A stretch of 64,000 nucleotides of DNA from JAGIBJ01 sp032119795 (GTDB lineage Bacteria > Actinomycetota > Thermoleophilia > Solirubrobacterales > Solirubrobacteraceae). This document shows positions 49,257 through 57,220 of this stretch, one piece after another. The stretch spans positions 62,001 to 126,000 of the forward strand of contig JAUMFO010000003.1 of NCBI GenBank assembly GCA_032119795.1, given 5' to 3'. The notes below the pieces were generated by a model. The model was not told the origin of the DNA and made no database searches. It worked only from the letters and a program-made list of their open reading frames with translations. The stretch's first letter is position 1. Each line of letters starts with the position of its first letter. The position numbers were made by a program, and so were the translations under genes.

Positions 49257-50330
49257 ATGCCTACTGCCATCGTCACCGGCTCCGGCGGCCTCATCGGCTC
49301 GGAATCCGTCCGCTCACTAACCCGCGAAGGGTTCGATGTCATCGGCATCGACAATGATCAGCGCGCGGCGTTTTTCGGTCCGGAGGCGTCGACGAGCGCC
49401 ACCACCGCCGAACTCACGTCTGAACTCCCGACGTTCCGGCACGTCGCCCTCGATATCCGCGACCGTGACGGCGTCGACAAGCTGATCCGCGAGGCAACGC
49501 CCAAGCTTGAGCTGGTCGTGCACACGGCCGCGCAACCGTCGCACGACTGGGCAGCGCGCGACCCACACGCGGACTTCTCGGTCAACGCAGTCGGCACGCT
49601 TAACTTGCTTCAGTCCGTTCGCGACCACAAGCCAGAGGCGACGTTCGCGTTTACCTCGACGAACAAGGTCTACGGCGACCAGCCCAACTTCCTGCCACTG
49701 GTGGAAGACGAGTTGCGCTACGACCTGCCCGGGAGCCACCCGTGGTTCGGCGGCGTCACGACCGACATGTCGATCGATCACACCACGCACTCGCTCTTCG
49801 GGGTATCGAAGGCCTCAGCCGATTTGCTGGTCCAGGAGTACGGGCGGTACTTCGACATGCCGACGGTGTGCTTCCGAGGGGGCTGCCTGACCGGTCCACA
49901 ACATGCCGGCGCCGAGCTCCACGGCTTCCTCAGCTACCTCGTAAAATGCGCAGTGACGGGCGCTCCTTACACCGTTTTCGGCCACGGCGGCAAGCAGGTG
50001 CGCGACAATATCCACTCATACGACGTGGTCCAGGCGTTCTTGCATTTCCACCGCGACCCCAAACCGGCCGCGGTGTACAACATCGGTGGCGGGCGCGACA
50101 GCAACATCTCGATGCGCGAGGCGGTCCTAAAGTGCGAGGCGCTCACGGGCCGCCCGATGAACGTGACGTTCGGCGGCGAGCAGAGAATCGGCGACCACCG
50201 TTGGTGGGTATCGGATCTGTCCGCGTTTCAGCGCGACTACCCGCAGTGGAGACTCTCCCGCTCGATGGACGACATCCTCGACGAGATCCACGTCGCTGCC
50301 CAGCGCGCGGTGGCGACGGCCACCGCATGA
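49257..50330 (+). CDS. NAD-dependent epimerase, CDP-paratose 2-epimerase-like
   Basis: A second epimerase, 357 aa, 7 nt after the first. It has IVTGSGGLIGSESVRSL, AAQPSHDWAARDPHADF, FTSTNKVYGD and HSLFGVSKASADLLVQEYGR; in this subfamily Phe stands where Tyr is usual in YxxxK. Then RGGCLTGPQHAGAELHGFL, GKQVRDNIHSYDVVQAF and GDHRWWVSD. These blocks are characteristic of an epimerase group found in surface-glycan loci. It overlaps the following GT2 gene by ATGA. Confidence 0.85.
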   Translation: MPTAIVTGSGGLIGSESVRSLTREGFDVIGIDNDQRAAFFGPEASTSATTAELTSELPTFRHVALDIRDRDGVDKLIREATPKLELVVHTAAQPSHDWAARDPHADFSVNAVGTLNLLQSVRDHKPEATFAFTSTNKVYGDQPNFLPLVEDELRYDLPGSHPWFGGVTTDMSIDHTTHSLFGVSKASADLLVQEYGRYFDMPTVCFRGGCLTGPQHAGAELHGFLSYLVKCAVTGAPYTVFGHGGKQVRDNIHSYDVVQAFLHFHRDPKPAAVYNIGGGRDSNISMREAVLKCEALTGRPMNVTFGGEQRIGDHRWWVSDLSAFQRDYPQWRLSRSMDDILDEIHVAAQRAVATATA

Positions 50331-51154
50331 AACTGTCAGTCGTCATTCCCGCGCACAACGAGGAAGGAACAATCGAGGAGACCCTCGTCGGCGTCGCCTC
50401 CATGCTGACAGCCGCTGAGATCTCCTTCGAGGTCGTCGTGGTAGACGACGCGTCCGTGGACCGCACTGCCGAGGTGGTGGCGTTGGTCGCTGAACGTTGG
50501 CCCGAGATCCGCTGCGTCACCTCCCACCTCCCCGGGGGTTTCGGGTACGCGGTGCGGTCCGGCCTTGACGTCTACGAGGGCGACGCCGTGGCGATCGTGA
50601 TGGCCGACGCCTCCGACGACCCGGCCGACCTCGTGAAGTACTACCGGCTGCTGGAGGCCGGCTACGACTGCGCGTTCGGCTCACGGTTCATGCGCGGCGG
50701 CGAGACGATCGGCTACCCGAAGCTAAAGCTGGTCGTGAACCGGGTCGTCAACACGGTGATCCAGATGATCTTCGGGCACGGCTACAACGACACAACGAAC
50801 GCCTTCAAGGCGTACCGCCGCGAGGTGATCGACGCCGTCCAGCCGCTGGTTAGCCCTCACTTTAACCTGACGGTCGAGATCCCGCTCAAGGCGGTGATCC
50901 GCGGCTATTCGTACGCCATCATGCCCATCAGCTGGCGCGACCGCACCGCCGGCGAGAGCGGCCTCAAGCTCAAGGAGATGGGCTCGCGCTACCTCTTCAT
51001 CGTGCTGATGGCCTTCGCCGAGCACCACCTCTCACGGGGCGACTACCGCCGGGGCGAGGGTGAGCGCACCCGCTGGCGGGCCGGTAGCCCTTCGGCGCTT
51101 ATCAGCGACGTACCCGAGCGCGTCGGCGCTCAGGCCGGTCAGCCGACGCGCTGA
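50327..51154 (+). CDS. GT2 glycosyltransferase, dolichyl-phosphate mannosyltransferase-like
   Basis: A 275-aa GT-A enzyme. It opens MKLSVVIPAHNEEGTIEETL, with VVVVDDASVDRTAEVV, the DXD-like MADASDDP, NDTTNAFKAYRREVID and SWRDRTAGESGLKL. There is no C-terminal membrane domain, so it resembles soluble DPM1-type synthases of polyprenyl-phosphate sugars. The ATG overlaps the epimerase stop (ATGA). Its 3' end overlaps the convergent flippase-like gene by 16 nt. The likely product would be a lipid-linked donor for the membrane protein at 46322. Confidence 0.88.
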   Translation: MKLSVVIPAHNEEGTIEETLVGVASMLTAAEISFEVVVVDDASVDRTAEVVALVAERWPEIRCVTSHLPGGFGYAVRSGLDVYEGDAVAIVMADASDDPADLVKYYRLLEAGYDCAFGSRFMRGGETIGYPKLKLVVNRVVNTVIQMIFGHGYNDTTNAFKAYRREVIDAVQPLVSPHFNLTVEIPLKAVIRGYSYAIMPISWRDRTAGESGLKLKEMGSRYLFIVLMAFAEHHLSRGDYRRGEGERTRWRAGSPSALISDVPERVGAQAGQPTR

Positions 51155-52188
51155 GGCGCCTCGGCATCAGGTGCTACTCCTGAAGCCGCAGTCGCGCCTT
51201 CCTCAGGTTGCCTGAACCGGCTCGGCCGCAGATTTGAAAGCCCTCCGTAGCGCACGGCGAGAATGACGACGCCGACGACCGTGACCGGCGTGAACAGCAC
51301 GACCCGGTAGAGCACCGCGACCGCGAAGGTTTCGTTCGACGGCACCCCGGCGGCATGCAATCCGAATATTACGGCGGCGTCGAAGGTGCCAATGAAGCCG
51401 GGGGCTGACGGGATCGCCGTCGCGAGGCTGGCGAGCACCACGACGAACGAGGCGGCGTAGAACGGCATCGTCCCCCAAGTCGCCTCAACCACAAGCCAGA
51501 GCACCAGGCCCTCTAGGGCCCACAGCCCGAGCGAGAAGACCAGAAGGACGCCACCTAGACGCCCCATCAGCGTCCGCGTGGAGCGGGTGAACGGGCGGAT
51601 CCTGTCTGCCACCGACGCCAGCCGTCCACGTACGCGAAGCTCGTGGTAGCCGAACAAGACGACGGCAATGCTGACAATGCCGGCCATCGCGAGGATCGCC
51701 GGCAAGGTGCCGAGGCGATCCCGTGCGGTGCCGCTGAGGCTTAGCGCCACGAGGGCAAGGGCGAGGGCGATCAGGTCGAGCAGACGCTCGGGAATCAGCG
51801 TACCCGCGACGGTCTTCCACTCGGCGCCGCGCCTGCCAAGTATGCCGACCCGCATCAAGTCACCTCCGCGCGCCGGGAGAACCGTATTGCCCATGTAGCC
51901 GACAAATGTCAACAGGTAGGGCTCCCGTCGGATGGTCTCCACGCCGACGGGCCGTAGGATCTGCGACCAACGCCAGCCGCGCAGGAGAGCAAGCACGAGG
52001 GTGAGGACCGCTGCGAAGAGCAGCACGACGATCGCTTCGGGCGACGTTGGGAACCTCGGAGCCGGCTGCGTGGTTAGCCAATAGCCGGCGGCGACCACGC
52101 AGAGCAGCGAGATGAGCGGGCCGATCGCTCGCCCAGCCCGGCCGCGGAGCTTGTGGCGGGTCGCCTGAGGTGATTCGGTCAAGGTCAT
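51139..52188 (-). CDS. Flippase-like/lysylphosphatidylglycerol synthetase TM-domain protein (UPF0104)
   Basis: A 349-aa protein with about eight membrane helices of the family that includes the membrane domain of MprF and AglD. Recognisable blocks are LLTFVGYMGNTVLPARGGDLMRV, LIPERLLDLIALALA and SAPGFIGTFDAAVIFGL, followed by VLYRVVLFTPVTVVG. Members are associated with lipid flipping or transfer and often with glycan loci. The ATG overlaps the sortase stop (ATGA), so it is downstream of the sortase in one transcript. Confidence 0.85.
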   Translation of the reverse strand: MTLTESPQATRHKLRGRAGRAIGPLISLLCVVAAGYWLTTQPAPRFPTSPEAIVVLLFAAVLTLVLALLRGWRWSQILRPVGVETIRREPYLLTFVGYMGNTVLPARGGDLMRVGILGRRGAEWKTVAGTLIPERLLDLIALALALVALSLSGTARDRLGTLPAILAMAGIVSIAVVLFGYHELRVRGRLASVADRIRPFTRSTRTLMGRLGGVLLVFSLGLWALEGLVLWLVVEATWGTMPFYAASFVVVLASLATAIPSAPGFIGTFDAAVIFGLHAAGVPSNETFAVAVLYRVVLFTPVTVVGVVILAVRYGGLSNLRPSRFRQPEEGATAASGVAPDAEAPQRVG

Positions 52189-52919
52189 GGCTGCGCCGTC
52201 GCGGCCAGTGTGCCGCTCTTGGCGGCGAGGACGTCGGCCCATGGGCCCTTGCTGGGCGGCACGTAGCGCACGAAGTCGGCGAAGACGATGATCCGCTGCT
52301 CGGCCGAGTAGAGCGGGTGGCAGGCGGAGAGGACGAGCCGTTCGCGGCCGACGCGCTCCAGTACCCACACGTCGGTCGGGTTGACGATCCGCTTGCGCTC
52401 TACGACGTACTCAAAGCGGCCGTAGGGCGTCCCGATGAAGATGCGGTTGCCCTTCTTGAGTTTGTCGACGGAGTGAAACGGCGCGCCGTAGGTGGTGCGG
52501 TGGCCGGCGATGCCGGTGGTGCCGCCGAGGCCGGGCATCTCCGTCGACTCGATCAGGCCCGGTCCCTTGCGCAGGTCGGCGGTGTCGGTGCCGTTGACGA
52601 CCGTTCGCCCGACGCCGAGCGCCGGAATCGAGATCCGCGCAATCGACTCGCCAGGCTCGACCTTGCGCCGAACTGAGCGCGCCAGGTAGGCGATCTTCTG
52701 GTCTCGCTCCGTCAGCGCAGCCAGCGCGGCGCTGTCGGCGGCGCCGGGACCCGCCTGGTCGAGCTCATCGAGGTCGCCGTCGAGGCCCCCTTGCACGAAG
52801 TGGGCGTACGCCGCCGAGAACGGCTCCTGCCAGAACACCGTGAGCCCGGCATCGATCACGAGCGCGATTCCCGCCACGAGCAGCGCGGTGCCAAGCGCCC
52901 GCAGGAAGCGACGAATCAT
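52185..52919 (-). CDS. Sortase (class E-like)
   Basis: A membrane-anchored transpeptidase that cuts sorting signals and links proteins to the cell wall. One N-terminal helix (residues 7-28), a helical linker, then the sortase beta-barrel. The catalytic residues are His140 (IAGHRTTYG), Cys200 (LVLSACHP) and Arg209 (AEQRIIVFA). The 244-aa size and the NGTD and LRKGPGLIESTEMPG blocks fit class E sortases of actinobacteria. No LPXTG-type substrate is evident within the window. A TACGCT 6 nt before the ATG suggests a leaderless transcript. Confidence 0.92.
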   Translation of the reverse strand: MIRRFLRALGTALLVAGIALVIDAGLTVFWQEPFSAAYAHFVQGGLDGDLDELDQAGPGAADSAALAALTERDQKIAYLARSVRRKVEPGESIARISIPALGVGRTVVNGTDTADLRKGPGLIESTEMPGLGGTTGIAGHRTTYGAPFHSVDKLKKGNRIFIGTPYGRFEYVVERKRIVNPTDVWVLERVGRERLVLSACHPLYSAEQRIIVFADFVRYVPPSKGPWADVLAAKSGTLAATAQP

Positions 52920-52925
52920 CGCGTC

Positions 52926-52931
52926 AGCGTA
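52926..52931 (-). promoter_or_regulatory. -10 element of the sortase gene, leaderless geometry
   Basis: TACGCT on the minus strand ends 6 nt before ATG 52919. Confidence 0.45.
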
Positions 52932-53069
52932 GAGAAAGCAGGTACCTGGCCGCCCCAACCCGGAAGATCCTGAGCGCCCGCTCGGGGATGACACGGTTCG
53001 CCGACGAGCGGAGGTAGGCCTCAGTCCCAGTGAGCATCGGCGGTGGAGCGTGTCGCCGCGAGAGGGTGC

Positions 53070-54830
53070 TCAGCGGTCCAATGCCGAGTCGACGCCGCCG
53101 AGAGAGCCGGGGCCGGCGTAGGAGACCGGTCCGCGCACCGTGACCTCGGCGTCGCCGGGATCGGCGTAGCGGCCGTGGCGGGCCAGCAGCAGCGCGCCGA
53201 TCGATAGGCCCGTCAGCACGGCAAACCACAGCTGCGCAAACAGCCCGACGTCGCCAGCGCCGAGGAGGGCGACGAACCAGCTCGCGGAGCTGGAGAGGTC
53301 GCCGAGTGGGTAGCGGGTGAGGAGGTTCTGCAGCAGCACGAGCAGCGGCAGCAGGCCCAGCAGCACGCCCAGCGCCGCCGTCACCCGGCCCGGGCGCATG
53401 CCGGCGTCGAGCACGACCGGCCACAGCAACACCGCCGGCACCATCACGGCTGCGGCGGCGGGATTGACGAACCACGTCAGCAGCGCCGAGACCTCCAAGA
53501 CGAGCGCGAGGGCAAGCGGCGCGCCAGGGCCACTCGACGGCTTTCCCTTGAGACCCAGCGCAAAGAGCAGCAGCGGGCGGATCACGAGGTGCCCGAGCGC
53601 GGTGACGATCACGAAGATCGCCAGGGGCGTGATCTCGCCGCTCCAGAGCGCCGGATCGATCGGCCCGCCAGGGAGCTTCACCCAGCCAGCCCGCGCCGCC
53701 AGGCCCACCGCGAGGATGCCCAACAACTGCGGCATGCAGAACAGCAACGTCCACACGACCCAGCGGCCGACGCGCTGGCGCTCGCGGCGGGCCCTCGCCA
53801 GCCCGTCCACGATCAGCAGGCCCGTCGGAATCAGGAGCGCCAGCACGATGGCCCGCAGCGCCCAGCCCGGGATGATGCCGTCGGCCACCGAGAGCCTCAG
53901 CTCGGGCTCGAGGTCGACCGCCGCCGAGTTGTCGATCGCGATCACGGATTGCAGGAGCGCGCGGCCATCGGCCTCCAGCCGCTCCTCCGTCGGACGGGCG
54001 TCGACCGGCGGGACTCGATCGCCGGACGTGGAAAACAAGACCGCTGGCAACCCCTGGCGCAGCAGCGGCCCTTGCCCACCGGTGGTGACGGGCGCCGCTA
54101 GGCGAACGAGCTGCGCCACCGCGCCAGGCTTGGCGTCGCCGACTGGGCGTTCGCTGCGCAGCGCCTCCTCGAGTGTTCGCCGCAGCCGCACCGACGCGAG
54201 CTCAGGGCCGTTGGAGAAGCCGACGATCGGCGGCAACAGATCGGGAGTGCCGAGCGTGCCGACGACGATGACGGCCCGGACCTGCTCGTCATCGGACTTC
54301 AGGCGCCGCACGAGCGCGCGGTAACCAGCCTGCGCGCTCGTCCCGCTGACCGACACCAACTGAATCGGGTGCTCTACCCGCCGCTTGCCCAGCAGCGAGC
54401 TGAGCTGCAGCAGCGTCGCGGTGCCGGTGAGCTCGGCGCGTGAGCCGGCGCGGATGCCGTCGCGCGCCGCGACGACCACGATCTTTCCCTCGCCGGGACC
54501 GGCGCGCTCTCCCGTGACCTGCAGCGCCTCGGCGTCTGAGGCATCGGGCCGCTTCACGTCGGCCATCGCCGTTTGCACGTCGAGGCCGTCGTCGGCGAAC
54601 CGCTGCGCAATCTCGCGCCCGGCGTCGGTGTCGGCCGGTCCACCTGCTGGCCGGGCCGGGTAGACGGCGGCCAGGCGGGTCACCTCAGCGAGGGTCGCCG
54701 CGCCGCTAAATGCGTCCGGCGCCTGGAAGGTACGAAGCGCGCGCGGGCGGTCCTGCACCGAGAAGGCAGCAAGGACGAGAACGGCGAGCAGGGGCAGGAC
54801 AAAGATCCTGGTAAGCCGCGGGTCGAGCAC
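53070..54830 (-). CDS. M28-like peptidase homologue with membrane domain, metal ligands lost
   Basis: A 586-aa protein: one N-terminal helix, an extracytoplasmic domain (about 40-310) that resembles zinc aminopeptidases of family M28, then about eight membrane helices. By eye alignment the metal ligands are absent. The His of AHxD is Ala122 (VVVAARDG). The bridging Asp of DNxSG maps to Ala132 (RAELTGTATLL). The DGEE acids map to Ser162-Gly-Thr-Ser165. It is thus probably a non-catalytic homologue, perhaps a receptor or scaffold. The GTG start is divergent from the response-regulator gene, 18 nt between starts, with TAGTGT 6 nt upstream. Confidence 0.7.
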   Translation of the reverse strand: MLDPRLTRIFVLPLLAVLVLAAFSVQDRPRALRTFQAPDAFSGAATLAEVTRLAAVYPARPAGGPADTDAGREIAQRFADDGLDVQTAMADVKRPDASDAEALQVTGERAGPGEGKIVVVAARDGIRAGSRAELTGTATLLQLSSLLGKRRVEHPIQLVSVSGTSAQAGYRALVRRLKSDDEQVRAVIVVGTLGTPDLLPPIVGFSNGPELASVRLRRTLEEALRSERPVGDAKPGAVAQLVRLAAPVTTGGQGPLLRQGLPAVLFSTSGDRVPPVDARPTEERLEADGRALLQSVIAIDNSAAVDLEPELRLSVADGIIPGWALRAIVLALLIPTGLLIVDGLARARRERQRVGRWVVWTLLFCMPQLLGILAVGLAARAGWVKLPGGPIDPALWSGEITPLAIFVIVTALGHLVIRPLLLFALGLKGKPSSGPGAPLALALVLEVSALLTWFVNPAAAAVMVPAVLLWPVVLDAGMRPGRVTAALGVLLGLLPLLVLLQNLLTRYPLGDLSSSASWFVALLGAGDVGLFAQLWFAVLTGLSIGALLLARHGRYADPGDAEVTVRGPVSYAGPGSLGGVDSALDR

Positions 54831-54836
54831 GCTGAC

Positions 54837-54842
54837 ACACTA
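54837..54842 (-). promoter_or_regulatory. -10 element of the M28-like gene, in a divergent promoter
   Basis: TAGTGT on the minus strand ends 6 nt before GTG 54830. On the plus strand the overlapping CACTAT (54838-54843) lies 5 nt before the response-regulator GTG 54849, so one short AT-containing site may serve both genes. Confidence 0.45.
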
Positions 54843-54848
54843 TGGGTC

Positions 54849-55565
54849 GTGACGAGCCGACCGCGCATCCTTGTCGTCGACGACGAACGAGCCATTCAGA
54901 CCCTGCTCTCCTACCCCCTCGAAGGCGAGGGGTTTGAGGTGGTCCAGGCGCTCAGTGGCGAGACGGCCATGGAGCGCTTCGACGACACGATCAGCCTGGT
55001 CCTGCTCGACGTATCGCTTCCCGGCATCGACGGCTTTGAGGTCTGTCGGCGCCTGCGCGCGAGCGGCTCGGCCGTCCCGATCATCATGCTCACCGCCCGG
55101 ACCGACGAGATCGACACCGTCCTCGGGTTGGAACTCGGCGCCGACGACTACGTCACCAAGCCGTTCTCCATCCGCGAGCTCACGAGCCGCGTCCGCGCGG
55201 CGCTGCGGCGCTCGGAGATGCTCGCCAAAGCGGCGGCGACGGTCCCAGCCGAGCAGGCCGCGGAGGAGCTCGTCGTCGGCGACCTCACCGTCGACCTCGC
55301 CGGCCGCGCCGTGCGCGTGCGCGGCGAGGAAGTGCGACTCACGTTCTCCGAGTTTGAGATCGTCGCGTTGATGGCTGCCTCGCCCGGACGCGTCTTCACC
55401 CGCGACCAGCTGCTCGAGCAGGTCTGGGGCGACGCCGAGTACCGCGATCCGCGCACCGTCGACGTGCACGTCCGCCACCTGCGCGAGAAGATCGAGGCAA
55501 CGCCAAGTGAGCCCGAGCTGCTGCTGACGGTCCGCGGCGTCGGCTACCAGATCGGCAAGCCGTGA
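54849..55565 (+). CDS. OmpR/PhoB-family response regulator
   Basis: A 238-aa two-domain regulator. The receiver has acidic pocket Asp11-Asp12 (RILVVDDE), phospho-acceptor Asp54 (LVLLDVSLPG), Thr82 (MLTARTD) and Lys104 (DDYVTKPFS), all conserved. A 30-residue linker leads to the winged helix with RLTFSEFEIVALMAASPGRV, QVWGDAEYRDPRTVDVHVRH and TVRGVGYQIGKP. The partner kinase follows with GTGA overlap. Gene order suggests control over the neighbouring protease-like genes, which is inference. Confidence 0.95.
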   Translation: MTSRPRILVVDDERAIQTLLSYPLEGEGFEVVQALSGETAMERFDDTISLVLLDVSLPGIDGFEVCRRLRASGSAVPIIMLTARTDEIDTVLGLELGADDYVTKPFSIRELTSRVRAALRRSEMLAKAAATVPAEQAAEELVVGDLTVDLAGRAVRVRGEEVRLTFSEFEIVALMAASPGRVFTRDQLLEQVWGDAEYRDPRTVDVHVRHLREKIEATPSEPELLLTVRGVGYQIGKP

Positions 55566-57142
55566 CCGAGCCCCCGGCGCCCCCGCCGGCAGGCGCCTCA
55601 CCACCGACGGACGACGCCGAACGCGAACGCATCGTCGTCGAGGCGATGGACGACGTCTTCGGCCGCCGCAAACGCAGCCGCGGGCGCGGGTTCATCGTCC
55701 GAACGCTTGAGCGCTTCCCGCTCATCCGCTGGTTCAAGGGGTCCTTGCCCGGCCGCATCAGCGCCGTCTTCCTCCTGGCCGCGACCGTCACCGTGCTTGG
55801 CCTCCTCTACGCCACGCCGCGCCTCGAGGAATCGCTGATCGCGCCACGCGAGCGTTCGGTGGTGGCCTCGGTGACGGTCGGGGCCGGAGCGATTCGCGCC
55901 TACGAGCAGCAGTACTCGGTTGAAGCCCAAGGGGCCGCCGTCGTCACCCAGCAGGTCTTCGGGATCGGTGGACGCATCGAGAACATCGCCTTGCCGCCTG
56001 GCGCCCAGCGAGTCGCGCTCTTCCAGGCCACCGGCAATGCCAAGGCGCCAAACATCTCCAACCTCACCAACAACGAACGGCCGAGCCGGCTCGTGCGTTC
56101 GATGGCAACCAAGCCCAAAGGCCGCGCCGACGGCATCACCGTCGTCGACGGGATCTCGCGGATCGAGGCGGTGGAGGTGATGACGCTCAACAGCGGCGAT
56201 CGCGTGGTGCTCGCCGTATGGCAGCCGATCGACGACATCGAGCGCACCGTTGAGGTCGCCCAGCAGCGGATCCTGATCGCGGGGATCGGCGGCGCGTCGG
56301 TCGCGTTGCTGCTCGGCGTCTGGGTCACGACGCGCCTGACGCGCCGCATCCGCACCCTGGAAGCCGGCGCCCGCAAGGTCGCCCAGGGCGACTTCACCGC
56401 GCAGTTCCCGGGCGAGGGCTCGCTTGAGCTCTCCTCGCTGGCGCGGGCCCTCGACGAGATGCAGCGCCAGCTCGCCGAGCTGGAGACGGCCCGCCGCCGC
56501 TTCATCGCGACGGCCTCGCACGAGCTGCGCACGCCGCTCTCCACCCTCCAGGGCTTTCTCGAACTCCTCGAAGACGAGGGCCTCGACCCGACGCGCCGAC
56601 ACGAGTTCGTCATGCACGCCAGCGAGCAGGCCCAGCGACTCGGCAAGCTCGCGAGCGACCTGCTCGACCTCTCCCGCCTTGACGTCGGCTCGGTCAAAGT
56701 GCGCCGAGCGCCCACCGACGTCGGGCTGCTGCTGGAGGGCCTGATCGCCGAGTTCCGCGTCGCCTCCGCCCAGCATGGGTCGCTCGTGAACCGGACCGTA
56801 GACCCGCGAGCGGAGACGGCGCTCGTCGACGGTGACCGCGTGCTGCAACTCCTGCGCGCCCTCGTGAACAACGCGCTGACGCACACCCCGCCGGGCACCA
56901 ACATCACCGTCGGCGCCAAGCGCAGTGGCGCGCGCGTTGAGTTCACGGTCGCCGACACCGGCCCTGGCATTCCGGCGGCTCACCAGCGCGAGATGTTCGA
57001 GCCGTTCGTCACCTCCGACGAGACGCGCGGCTCGGGCCTGGGCCTGGCGATCAGTCGCGAGCTGGCGCGCCGGATGCAGGGCGACCTGACGGTGACGTCG
57101 GGACCCGGCTCTACCGTCTTCACCTTGTCGCTCCCCGCATAG
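55562..57142 (+). CDS. Sensor histidine kinase
   Basis: A 526-aa membrane kinase. The cytoplasmic N-tail of about 65 residues is unusually long. A first helix (about 66-82), an extracytoplasmic sensor region of about 155 residues and a second helix (about 240-258) follow, then HAMP (TTRLTRRIRTLEAGARKVAQ). HisKA has RFIATASHELRTPLSTLQG with His near 321. The ATPase domain has LVNNALTHTPPG, DTGPGIP and GSGLGLAISRELA. All catalytic boxes are intact. Translationally coupled to the response regulator. The sensed signal is unknown. Confidence 0.94.
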   Translation: MTEPPAPPPAGASPPTDDAERERIVVEAMDDVFGRRKRSRGRGFIVRTLERFPLIRWFKGSLPGRISAVFLLAATVTVLGLLYATPRLEESLIAPRERSVVASVTVGAGAIRAYEQQYSVEAQGAAVVTQQVFGIGGRIENIALPPGAQRVALFQATGNAKAPNISNLTNNERPSRLVRSMATKPKGRADGITVVDGISRIEAVEVMTLNSGDRVVLAVWQPIDDIERTVEVAQQRILIAGIGGASVALLLGVWVTTRLTRRIRTLEAGARKVAQGDFTAQFPGEGSLELSSLARALDEMQRQLAELETARRRFIATASHELRTPLSTLQGFLELLEDEGLDPTRRHEFVMHASEQAQRLGKLASDLLDLSRLDVGSVKVRRAPTDVGLLLEGLIAEFRVASAQHGSLVNRTVDPRAETALVDGDRVLQLLRALVNNALTHTPPGTNITVGAKRSGARVEFTVADTGPGIPAAHQREMFEPFVTSDETRGSGLGLAISRELARRMQGDLTVTSGPGSTVFTLSLPA

Positions 57143-57220
57143 CGGCCGCTTCTCTAGGGTCCAGCGCGTCCCAACTGGCCGCGCGCTCCTGCGCTTGCCG
57201 GCTGATCCCCTCCTCTTCTC

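Noticed and set aside
52924..53037. Possible 37-codon minus-strand gene ending RVGAARYLLSLR
   Set aside because: The translation looks plausible, but there is no SD, no TANNNT near its start and no recognisable family, so it cannot be supported.
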